Assembly: GCF_020382885.2 (NCBI RefSeq)
Contig: NC_058513.1
Span: 8,527,774-8,591,773, forward strand
Reading direction: 5' to 3'
Source of the DNA: Scatophagus argus
Lineage: Eukaryota; Chordata; Actinopteri; Scatophagidae
Length of the DNA: 64,000 bases
A program made the position numbers and the translations under genes. This document shows, piece by piece, positions 28,301 to 39,488 of the stretch. A model generated the notes under the pieces. The model saw only the letters and a program-made list of their open reading frames with translations. It was not told where the DNA came from and ran no database searches. Position 1 is the stretch's first letter; the number at the start of each line of letters is the position of its first letter.

Positions 28301-31300
28301 TAGATTTAAACTCAAGAAGTCACGGTTGCACAATCACATGGTACACTGAGGCCAGTAGGACAAAAGGACACCCCACTTTAAAAAGCAATACTCCTGGAGA
28401 GGATAGAAGTTAGAGGCTTCAAAGACAACTGCGAGACTTTAAGGCTACACTGAAATGTGTCACTTTTTGGTCATGACATTTCTAAAATGCATTGCAAACA
28501 GTATTTTTAGGCAATGCAGACACACCAGCACTGAAAACCCAAAATAAAACATTCACGAAGATCAAAGGGCAAACAGAAAGCCAACATATTAAAAGAAAAT
28601 ACAAAGAAATAAAGTAATGTTGGTCCATAAAACAAGGTAATGATAATGGAATAAATAGCATGAAGATGTCACAGACAGAAAATAACCAGCTCATAGTCAA
28701 TTCAAGTGCAGGGACTCGACCACAGGAAGCAAACATGCTGGTTGAAAATCAATGGGGAGCGGTGGACTTGATTTGATAGGACCAGGCTTGTTTTCAGTGA
28801 ACAGCTGGAATTAAATCAATGCAATCAAGTGTTTAAAACTACAGTATCAACTACTTAAGATGTGAACATTAGAAAAGACAGACTAAACAGACATGTAGGA
28901 TTTTGTCAAGTGCTTCAACTAACACATTAATCAAAATCAGTACCATTAAGATAAGATGTTTGAGAGGTTAGAGAGTGTAAGACACCCCCGTTTCAACCAA
29001 AGTTATGTCACCAAAGCTGGCACAATTAACTGGAAAACTATGAAGGCACTTGTACAATTCACTTTATGAACGATTCGTGTACATGTTCATGTCGTCTCCA
29101 CACGCGTGAAACGTATCCTTCTACAATTAATATGTGGTGTTTGATTTCTTTCTTTCTTATTTCTTTCTCATTTATTTAATATTAATATGTTTATCTTTTC
29201 AAGCTGCAGGGCTGTAACAAATATGGTAATATTATTATTAAAGTTGAAAAATAACAACATTTTATTATGAAGCTATGGAAATTGAGTATATCACGGTCAT
29301 TTCAAACGCTCCTCTTTCCAGTCCTGTCAGTTTCAATAAAAAACAAAAAAGGAAACAAGAAGACAAAAAAAAAAAATGGGACAACATCTTTATAAACAAA
29401 CTGCATGCATGCCTCGAAAAACATGTAAAAAGAAAGAGCAGCTCTCATTCCACAATGACTGCTTTTACTGCTGAATGTTAAGTTTGTGTATACTGCAGGC
29501 TACATGTATACGGTCTGTACCCAGGTGTGCATGTTCAGACATGCATCGCCTCATTAGCCACTGCTGCTGGAGACTTGTTGTTGTTAAGCATTCTCTCTTA
29601 CATTAGGCATAAACACTGCAAAACTCACACAGCTACCATGGTTTCTACTTATCACACTGCTAAAGACTCAGCATGCACCAAATCCTAAGGCACCCAGTGC
29701 AAAATGCACTTCAAAACACAGCCTATGTTCACGGATTCTTAAAGACGACAGTAGGTCATTAAAGCTCATCTCCCCAACATTCTCCTGGGCTGACGACTGA
29801 GATTTAGGCTTTGCATAAGGATTGTTTCTAGTAGTTTCCCATCTGACCTGTGTGAAGAGATTAGAGAGATTTCAACTCTAATGGGAAAGCCAGTGATTCC
29901 TCATCTCGGGAAGATTCATTTACACATAATACACACTCCCAACACCCAAACGTGTGGTTTCTCATTAAAAAAAACTTGCCTTTGGCATTCCCAGCCGAAC
30001 ACAAACGCTCATGTAAACTTGGATTATTCTGTCTTAATGTTTGAAACAATTTCAATTACCCGCTGGGAAGATAGAACAACATTTTTTTTTTTAAAGAAAA
30101 CAAAAGTTTCACCTCTAAATCAACCAGCATTAGATTACAGCATAGCCCCCAAAACAGCCAAGTAGCTACATCAAAGCAAAACACAGAAGGCTGCTGACAA
30201 GCTTACAAACTGTGAATGCAATATGAAGAAAAGAACAGTATAATAAAATAAAATCACATACACGAAAAGGTGTCATGTTGTCTTAGTCTCACTGGTGAGC
30301 AAGCAGCACAAATAAACACTTAAAAGAATCAACTAAAAAAATATGACCAACAGCTATGTGTCTACTTGGGACAAACAATGGCCAACGGGGTGTGTATGGA
30401 CAACATAGGGACCATGCAGTGACCAGCCCGTGGACAGAAATTTGTGGGACACACCTCTCCGCTGTTGTTTGGCAAAGCAGACTCCTCTCCCTTCACCTCC
30501 CTTGACACAATCAGCAGAAACTCTGACTGGTGGGCCCGCCCGTAACCTATACTGACAAGCTGCAACAACCAATCAGAGCACAGAAGGGATGCCCGGATCA
30601 TGTATGCGGACATTGAGAAAGATGTGATTTGCTGGTTCGGCTTTTAGCCATTTCCAGTATTGAGGATTGGACTTTTTGGGTCAATGTGAGCATAGCGGGG
30701 TGGGTGAAGCACATGAAAGGAGGATTACTGCTGTGACCCTGCAGGTGGAGATTTACCTGCTCAAACTTCCAGCCGTCAGACATGGTCGACACCATCTGTG
30801 TCAGCTCCTCCTCCTGGCACTGCAGCACCCGGTACACATGCTTAACCGGAACCTGATAGAAGGATGAGCAAAAGTAGGGTGGGAATGCAGAGACAACAGT
30901 TTACCATATTAATTAAACAGAAATGTCTCATAAATGAAGAGATTTCTCTCGATAGAACGTCATATACCTGTGATGTTTTACAGTCACGTTCCCTGATCTT
31001 GTCCTTGATGAGTTTTATTAACGATGTGATGTTGTAGAATTCGGCTTCTTCTAGCACACCTAAATCAGTGAGTAAAAAAAACAAACAAACAACAACAACA
31101 ACAAAAAAAAAAACAACAAAGAAAAGAGCTATTGAAGGCAATCTTATTCTACATGTTGAAGTATAATGTAATGATGAAATATTCACAAGTATGCTAACAC
31201 ACATATTGATATAATGTATTTTAATTTGGAAAACATTTCTTAAAGTTCATCTCAGGGTTCTTTCACATCTAACCTGTTTGTTTTGATTAAAACAAACTCA

Positions 31301-34300
31301 GAGGGGTATATTAGGACATTCTCATAATGGAGAACTATGAAGAATACAAAAAAAACCACAGTAAAAGGCAACACGGTTGTGGCAAATAAGGCTACAGAGA
31401 AACACTAGCAGAAAAATGCTAATTGAAGACTCCATTTATTTCACTATTAAATTCCATCTTAAATGTGCCATTTATTTATAATGTGACAACAGTACACTGA
31501 AGAACTGAAGAATAAACTTTAAAATTGGTACAGCAAATGTATACATTATACTGAAGAACTGCATTCAGATCTGACACTGTCCCATAATGAAGGATGTGTG
31601 GAAATCAATTAAGCTCATGTTCAAGTTACAGGCAATTAATCAGTGATCTTTTAGGTGCAGCAGTGTAAAACTGACTTGGTAGCAATGCAGGACCAAACAC
31701 TGGGACCAGGTTAGGTGTAACCAATACATTTGTATTAATGTTAGTATCTGTGCAGCAGTGGGTTGAAAATCTGATCTAGAAATGTAGTTTTTTTGTTCTT
31801 CAAAAAAGCACTAAAATATAGACATCAGAAGCACTGTAGTACCGCATGAACTTCTTTCAGACATCAGATTCATCAAGATTCAACACGTGGATCCTGATGA
31901 ATGTGATGATCAGCTTCCCATCAGTTTAAGTAACTTCATGTCAATTCTGTTGGCTCGTTTGTAAAAGTCAGTGTGAACCAGATCAGAACTAAAATTCAAG
32001 AATGTATAATGTCCCCCCTTGGTCCAGACTAAATAAACTACAAGTGTGAATTCACCCTCATATTCCACAGAGAAATTACCTTCCTCTGCCAGGTCCCTGT
32101 TGAGCACCAGTTTACCATGCCTCAAGTAGTTAAGCACTGGCCCAAAGTATGTGGGGTCTCTGTCTATGAGATAGGCACCGGTTTCATCCTGAAAAGCAGA
32201 AGTATAGGAAACATGAAAATGGTATTTTTCTCAAAATGTAAGCATTCTTTAAAAAAAGAGACAATCAATGAGCAGGCATATACCTTAATCGAAATATAAT
32301 CTTTGGGGGAAAAAACATTGTGCATCAGTGGATAAAACTCAAGGGATGAGAATTATGAGGTCAACTCCTGTGTTGATAATCTCTACAGGGTTTGGACATG
32401 CGCAGAAAGAGCATATAAAACAGCTTTGGGATGTCACTTCACTATTCCCAAAGGCCTTGGGTTTGATCCCGATTCCTTCACAACCGCTGGGTATTCCCCT
32501 ATTTCTGTAAGTACTGTGATTAGACTGTCATTTTCTCAGGGGGGAAAAGGAAGCTAAAACAATTAGAGCAGAACAGAAAAAGATTTGAAACAGAACGCTG
32601 AATCCACCAAGGGGACTGGGAGAAAGCACCTTGGCTTGCAACTGACAATTAGCCTAGTCTGGTCTGTTACATAGTTGGCCTAACACAATATATGAAAGTC
32701 AAATTGGACAGCTGTTTAAAGTACTGCAGCCAACGCCAGTTTACTGATAAAACTTGTTTAATATGATGTGACATTTAGTGAGTCAAACGTGCATGACATT
32801 TACACACGGCACGGAGGAAAGGCCTCAAGCAAATTCTGTGCTAATCCTCAAATGCTGCAGGATGTTTGACTTTACATCAGTGGAGCATATGGCTTCAGGG
32901 GCAATTTTGCAAATTACCGGCCCTGCCAGTCGTGCAACGATGTAGCAATCGTCACACGCCAGGCCATGACCAAACTCAAACATACAGCCAAGTGTACACG
33001 AAAGAAGACGTGCACATTCACATTTACCTCGTCTTCACATATTCAGACACAGATTCAGCTCAAAAAAACCCATTAATCTTTCCAATAATGAGGAAAGGTC
33101 CCAGTGCATTTTCTTTTTGTAATGAATCTCCAAACCCTGTTAGCTGGCTGACCTCCTTTCCAAAGCAAAAATATTCCACAGGAGCCCAGTGGAACTCTAT
33201 TCTGGTCTTACTGCCCTGTGTCAGTTCCTTACATTTCCATAGTCACTGAAATTTAAGCACAAGCACAGGTGCACCTGCATAGAGGTACTGACTTTGCCAA
33301 AGCTGTGCAACTCAGCATAACCAAACAAGCTGTACATAATGTTTGATTTTAACTTTGAGCTACCATGCACCCCATTTAGATTTCTTTCCACTACACAGCC
33401 AGCTGTATCCACTGGTAATGATTTCACAAGTACCCCTACCCAGTGATGACTCAAATATGGCAAAACACAAACTGTATTACTGTCCCAATGCAACTTATTT
33501 TCATATCCAGAAGTGCAAAATGATGGTATTAGGACTGCAACCCACAACTATTTTCATACCGATTAATCTGCACATTAGTTGTAATTAAACGATGAATCAT
33601 CAGTCTATAAAATTTTAAGGAACATTTTTTAATCAATTTTCTGAGACCCAAGTGACATATATAGTGCAAAACCCAAAGACTCGAGTTTTTCAAGAATTTC
33701 CCTCCAGGGATTAATAAAGGAATTCTGATTCTGATTTACCTAAAAAAAAAAAAAAAAAAAAAAAAAAATCACTAAAATGATTAATCAGTTATCAATATAG
33801 TAGGTGGTTGTCTATTTAATTAACTTGCTACTGTCACCTGATCAATCAAACCTGGCTAACTGTTGCAGCTCTAGATTATATGCTTAATGCTTACCATGTT
33901 TTCATGTGACATGAGGAGAATAACTGGAATAAATGGAAGAATAATTAGCAAGTCATAAAACCACTTTTTATGGTGGAATGTGGAGGATGAATTAAGGAGA
34001 CACTCAGGCTGAGGAAAGAAGCCCCTCCGGGTAAAGTGAAATCCACACTACAGTAGCTCTGTGAGAGGACTTTTTGAGGTCCAGGCAGAAAATATCCACA
34101 TTAGTGCTTGACAAATAAATAATTTTAAAATAATTGAGTTTCTAAGTTTGACTGACTAATAATGACTAAGAAAAAATGTTTAACTTAAAGTCAGGTGGTG
34201 CTCAAGCTAGGACTGTACGACGCTTGCATGCACAGGCAAAGCCACACGCAGGGGAATTATCTAACTTCTAACGTGCATCCTTCGCATTAGACAGTTCATT

Positions 34301-37300
34301 TTTTCCAAACAGAGCTAGTCAAGTCATCCTGTGGAAATTCCTGTATTTTTTCATATTATTATCATTATATGTAATAAAATGAAATCACAGAAAACAAAAT
34401 ATGACAATGCCAGTGTTTTACAACATTGTACAGGCCTACTTTAAGCTTTCTCCCCTCAATTTCCTTCTGGCTCTACATTGTCACCTACCCAATGAAAAAC
34501 CAGTGACATGTTTTAGATTTTTTGTAAACATTTTCTTTATCTGAATCAATTAAACTTGGCATATGGAGGCGCTATGAGGTCACCTATGTGATATAAGCCT
34601 TCTTCTCAGAAGTCATTTTGACAAAGAAGGAAAAGCACAAGAGTAAACAAAATTAATTACTACTGGCTTCCATTTAGCTGCTTTGGTTTCAAGGTTCCAG
34701 GTATTGTGTGTGCTTGCTCGGTGTAACACTGGGATAATAGAATAACAGAGCCATTGTTAATGTTATAGCAACACCTGCGCTCATCCTACTATGACTATAC
34801 TACTAAATGAAAAAGGCCTATTACACTATACAAATAAACTATTGTATACTACCTCTAAAAACACCCACTGATCAAACACTCAAAGCTACCATATGTGTAC
34901 TCTTGTGTAAACTTTCTGCTTCCTGAAATGCTGCGTTGACAAGCCTTTTGCAGGTCCTCTGTGTATATGCATCTATGGGGGACACAGGATGACGATGACC
35001 CAGTTCAGATGATTATGGGGGCCCTGATATGGGCCCGAGTACACAAAGGGGACATTGTTTTTAATTAAAAACAAAAGGCTGTGTCTCTAGGGGCCCACGC
35101 TGGGGAGCACCGGGCAACAAACAGAGGGGTGGGGACTGTCGGGGAATAAGAGGAGGGCTGCTGGGACGTAATATAGGCAGGAAGGAAAAAGAAGGAAAAG
35201 TGAAGAAATTTGTTGAATTTTAAAGACAGATAAATATCCCAATCTCTTTGGAATACTATAAGCATGATGATGAACCTTATCGTTAAGGTTGTGAAGAGTA
35301 AGAGAACAGGTCAACCTTGGCTGTGAAAAGCAACAAATTATCTTCAAAGACACAAAATCTTTATTCATACCTCATACTTGTTGATTGAATAAATACACTA
35401 CACCACTATAACTACAACTGCTTAACCCAAAGAGATCAGATGATACCAATAAATAAACTGACAAGCATCAATACCGCCTACAATAACCACCAGAAATAGG
35501 TCAGTTCAGTGTAGATCAAGCATGCTGCACGGCTACGTTGAGATTTGCCCTTGCAAAAACACTAAAACTGCAAAGCCTTTTGCACATACAGCGTCAAGAA
35601 CAAAGTCAAAGTCAGCCTAACCGTGACTGCATTCACGCTGTAGACAACTGAACATTGAGGGGAAAAAAGGGTAATTAGAAGGGTGGATTTCATAGCAGAG
35701 ACAAGTGTAGAGTATTAATCTTATCATTCTTCTCCTATACACAATACATATCCTCCCACAGGAAATACCATGGTGACCCACCCTTCAAGTGCATGATGTC
35801 CAATAAGGATTTCTGCAGACACATCAACACTGAAAGTCTACAAAATGAACAAGTCAATGCATTCTTGCTTCAGTGGTCAATAGTAGGTGTATAACAAAAC
35901 TTTGCATGCACCCATTCATGAAATTCAAGCCAGACAGGTGTATGAATCATGACTGCTTAATTTCATTGAGGTTTACAAATAATATACCAGATGGTTGCCG
36001 GTAATTACCAAAGAAATAAATAGCAATCCTAGACAGTGACCAAAACAATTAACACTATGACGTGAAGCCATTCCAATTTGTTCTTGCCAAGACTAAAAAG
36101 AATGGAAGCATTATTAAACGCTGCTCGGCATCCACTGCAGTTGAGCTGAAGTACAAGCCCACTGCAGAAATAGTACTTAAAGATGTTGCAGTAGATCTTC
36201 TCAGTCACATGACTAGAGATACTTAGCCAAGTGGAATCCTGATCCTTAAAGAGTAGGAGTCAGGAGTCCCTCTGGAGTACAAGCAGTAATGGCATAGTAA
36301 AATAGGCCTTCATCTTCTAAATAATACACACATTGCATCAAGGCTATATCATGTGAAACTATCACATATTTCAAGATATTTAACACTGTCATTTGAATGC
36401 AAGTTTAACCTTTCACCAAGGCTGGGAGGAACTTCTCGCCTTTCTGACACTTTCAACTGTGCAAGGCAACACCATCAATGCATTTTGCAGAACAATTTAT
36501 GACGGTAGAGTGCTTCAGGCAGTAAATGAACGGCTCCTTTAAAAGTCCCCTAAAAGCTTTGCTGTCATGATGAGAGGCAGTTAAGTAGCTCCACAGCTAA
36601 GCTGACTAGCCAGGAAATCACTGCAACCTGGAGTTTTCTCTAGGAAAAATGGGAGATGTGTACTGCAATTTAAAAAGAGAGACTGGATGTGGACACAGGC
36701 ACCGTGCTGATGACTGGGTTTGGTGCAAAATAAAATTCAAACTGATTTCAACATTTTAAATGTACTGCAAGACAGGCTATAAACAATAATGGCTACCCAG
36801 CTTTTGTGAATAAAGTTGCTTTAGACTGATAAAGCCAACAGACAGCCTTGAGGCACACCTTATTTGCCAATAGCACCCTGCAGGGTCCTTCTGAGCACTT
36901 ACTGCAAGAAGCAGAAAGAGACGAGATATCACGGTTAAATATTCACGTTGCCTCCCACAGTGTACTTAGGCATGACACAGAACCTGAATCCAGCATTAAA
37001 TGTGGCCATATTTTTCTCACACATGCAGCAGAGAAAACTTCTCCAAGCAGCAAATGGATATGAATATGAAAAGAATAAAGATGTTGAAGGAACAAGAATC
37101 CTTTGTGATGGGGTGCTTGAAAAATGTATGCACCTCTCAAAGCTAGAAAGCCGTTTCTCTATTTGAGTGGTCCTGAGCTGAGCAGCTTTAGAGCAAGAAT
37201 ATATCAGAGGGAGAGATTCAACACTGATGTGCATCTCTTGCTTACTGACTGGGCAATTGACAATTTCAAAAGCAGCCCTTGCTTATAATCTCACAGCATG

Positions 37301-39488
37301 AATTCAATAAATGCCCATTAATCCTACAAACCTAGTAACAACAGTAATGAAAGCAATGCACGGAAAACTATATTTTGGTATAAACCATCTTGGAAAAAAT
37401 ACTTATAAATACAAGACTATCAGCTGTTATGGCTCTGTACTTCACAGCACTTCCTCCACTTTCTCCCTGATCTGCCCCAATGTGCAAAACAGGCTCCAGT
37501 CAACAACATGAATAATGCAGTTCTCCTCAAGAGTCCTGCTGAAGCACGTCAGCCTGCGTGACTGAGAACTGAACCACTCATTTTCTTGGCTGGAAAACAC
37601 AATACTGCATTCGTCCAAAAACAGCTCTTCGCTGATCTGTCACTCTGCTGGGCTTCCTTTCACATGCACAAAAAAACAAGAACATTGTTAGCTCAGTTGC
37701 AAACAAGATGAAATCAATTCATCAGTGTCAGTGTATATAGTTTGAGACATGTTAGTAAGTGTAATAATAGCTATTAATAACCTGCCCTTTACTGGGAGCT
37801 GCCTCAAACTAGATCGCCTGCAGGAGAGAGGTACAGTAATGACATGAGAGTCTGATACACATTTAAGACAGGGGATTGTGATGGACTGATCCTTTGCTCA
37901 TGGGAGGATAAACTGACAAAAAAGCAAGCTGATTATTCAGAGATTAAGATATTTGCATGAATATACGAGATGAGCCATGGTCTCAGCTTAGTATAAAGGA
38001 GGACAGAGGTGAAGATTAAAATGTGCAAGTGGACGATAACAATGCGTAATGGGGCAGTAAAATGAGCAATGAAAAACGGAGCACATTACACTATGTATAC
38101 AGACACTAATACATTGTGTTTGACAGTGCTGGGGGCCTTAAAGCACACACTGCTGTTAAAACTGGCAGATGGACAAACAGAGAAAAGGCTGCATCTGGAG
38201 CAATGAGGCCATTCAGGGAGGTGAGTGACTTCATCCTGAGCTCTCAGTTGTCAGCAGCACCTCACCCCACTTGGCATTGACTTATGTGCTCATTAGGGGA
38301 GCCTCACCACCAGCATAGAGGCTGATTACAGCAGAGCAAACAGAGCCAAGTAACAGACTAACCTCAGGAGAGGGAGGAGAAAAACACAAATTGATCGAGC
38401 AATAAAGTCTTATATGTGTAGATCATTTGCCAAGTTAATAATCGCACATGACGCTTGCGAACATTACAATCATTGTATGGACCAGAAAAGAGCTAGAGAA
38501 GGATAGTTTGTCAATAGCTCACCAATATAATCTAAACTCAGAATCTGATTATGCCACAGTCAATTCAGGTTATGACTATATGCTAACATTTTTACAATTA
38601 TTTAGTTGTTAAAGAGGAGTTGAACAACTCATCTAAGTTTAGATTAAATATTAGCTACAGTATATTCAGTCATACACAAAATTGAGCTACATTAGTTACA
38701 GCTAGGTTCTACATACAATGTTATATAAAAATAGTGAGAGTAGTAGCAGGAACAATAGAAAATTAGGTTGCTGTCACTTTTTGACACCTCTGTGAGTGCA
38801 ACGCAATGCCACGGCCCCAGATGGACAAAGTTTCCAACTACTTAGGTGACTTGATATTTTAACTCGAAGACCTGTGCGGACAGTTAAAACCACGCGCTAT
38901 TTTAATCGGCACACTTAGGCAACCACAAGACCCGGCAACTTATCTTGCTGAAGACGGAACGAGTTAGCTATATACTCATGCTAGCATCAAGATCATATGT
39001 CATGTGGTGACTGTCGGAATCTAGCTAGTTTAATAGGCTAATGCTAGCTAGCCAAAAAATCGAGTTAGCAGTAAGTACGAATAAACACTGACTTTTTACC
39101 AAGTCGAGAATCTGGTTAAGCGGGTCGATAAGCGCAGACACCAGCAAACATGACTGCTTAACAATGCAGCTAGTAAATATGAGCTAATTCGTTGGAAAAT
39201 TATATTTGGTTAACCAACTGCGCTCATACCTACAACGCTAACTAGCTGGACTAGCTTAGCTTTTACCTTGTCGGAGTCGAGTTCGGGGTCAGCTTGGCTC
39301 AGTCTGTACAGAAACGATTTTGGATCCCGACACAACGTCTGTCTCGTTGTTAAAAAATACGTCCCCCCGACGTTTAGCCGAATCCATTTCGATGCCCCGA
39401 CACCGGCTGAATGGTTTCTTTCCGCTGGAGAATGGGCCAAACATCTCCGATGAACGGAGCTACTCGTCTCAGAACTGTTCTCTGCCAT
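25309..39488 (-). CDS. kctd5: BTB/POZ protein KCTD5, 224 aa in the standard form
   Basis: Minus-strand exons are 39267-39488, 32080-32188, 30968-31059, 30757-30852, 27853-27978 and 25309-25338; all join in phase. The start MAENSS matches human MAEN; an upstream in-frame GTG is not used. The BTB/T1 domain ([19 protein letters not shown] at about 34-52, on to [16 protein letters not shown]) is followed by [20 protein letters not shown] and DGWKFEQ, and the last exon gives the family end [13 protein letters not shown]5 forms a pentamer and serves as a substrate adaptor for cullin-3 ubiquitin ligase; in mammals it acts on G-beta-gamma. The gene spans 14 kb because of a 7-kb first intron. A homologous alternative exon (30455-30559) and a possible alternative last exon (26710-26754) are listed separately. 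PDPK1 lies upstream on the same strand, as in mammals. Confidence 0.96.
26710..26754 (-). CDS. kctd5: Possible alternative acidic terminal exon of KCTD5
   Basis: An acceptor TGTTGCTCAG with a pyrimidine-rich tract precedes a phase-0 frame reading [14 protein letters not shown] and then stop. Joined to the 27853-27978 exon it would replace the usual ILQERGSRM tail by a strongly acidic one. The case rests only on splice-site shape, phase and composition. I know of no such KCTD5 isoform, and a chance frame this short is possible. Confidence 0.35.
   Translation of the reverse strand, partial: SEDEETDYEMNDSD
27384..27445 (-). repeat. LINE 3' tail with GATA microsatellite
   Basis: On the minus strand it reads GAAATTTCCCAGGCTGGGAT and then TAATAAAGG, followed by a run of ATCT units. 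This is the 3' end common to many fish L2-type insertions. It sits in a KCTD5 intron and has no coding part. Confidence 0.65.
27823..27846. repeat. (AC)n microsatellite
   Basis: About eleven AC units lie immediately beside the donor of the KCTD5 exon 27853-27978, separated from it by only a few bases. On the transcribed strand this is a GT repeat just inside the intron. Confidence 0.9.
30455..30559 (-). CDS. kctd5: Duplicated alternative exon of KCTD5
   Basis: A canonical acceptor (TTGGTTGTTGCAG) and donor (GAG|GTGTGT) bound 35 in-frame codons. They begin [20 protein letters not shown], clearly homologous to the start of the standard exon at 27853-27978 ([20 protein letters not shown]). Both exons are phase 0 at each end, so either can follow the 30757-30852 exon. 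The second half ([15 protein letters not shown]) differs from the standard [18 protein letters not shown]. Purifying selection is suggested because the frame is open, the splice sites are intact and the matching positions are the structural ones. It could also be a decayed duplicate. Confidence 0.75.
31080..31122 (+). repeat. (AAC)n / A-rich simple repeat
   Basis: AAAC and AAC units are interrupted by an A-run, located just upstream of the KCTD5 exon at 30968-31059. On the transcribed strand this is a T/G-rich tract ending about 20 bases before the acceptor. Confidence 0.8.
33530..33873 (+). mobile_element. hAT-like non-autonomous element with nested LINE tail
   Basis: The ends are TAGGACTGCAAC and GTTGCAGCTCTA, imperfect inverted repeats of the fish hAT-like type. 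They are flanked by GATGGTAT (33522-33529) and GATTATAT (33874-33881), 8-bp duplications differing at two positions. Inside, at about 33694-33765, sits a LINE 3' tail (CCAGGGATTAATAAAGGAAT, then TCTGATTCTGATT and a long A-run). There is no open reading frame. The mismatched duplication suggests an old insertion. Confidence 0.7.
35055..35074. promoter_or_regulatory. 20-bp perfect palindrome with TAATTA core
   Basis: TTGTTTTTAATTAAAAACAA is its own reverse complement. It contains a homeodomain-type TAATTA core and lies in a G+C-richer patch (34960-35160) of the KCTD5 first intron. A regulatory role is only inferred. Confidence 0.35.

Larger units (their letters stand above)
32189..39266 (-). 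other. kctd5: KCTD5 first intron (7.1 kb)
   Basis: No coding exon was found in it on either strand. Contents noticed are a possible tRNA-derived SINE trace near 32405-32505, a hAT-like element at 33530-33873 with a LINE tail nested in it, and a 20-bp perfect palindrome at 35055-35074. The open frames at 32866-33249 and 33221-33547 have no recognisable family. Confidence 0.7.

Noticed and set aside
32866-33249. A 127-codon plus-strand frame in the KCTD5 first intron
   Set aside because: No conserved motif, no ATG-supported start, no plausible splice partners.
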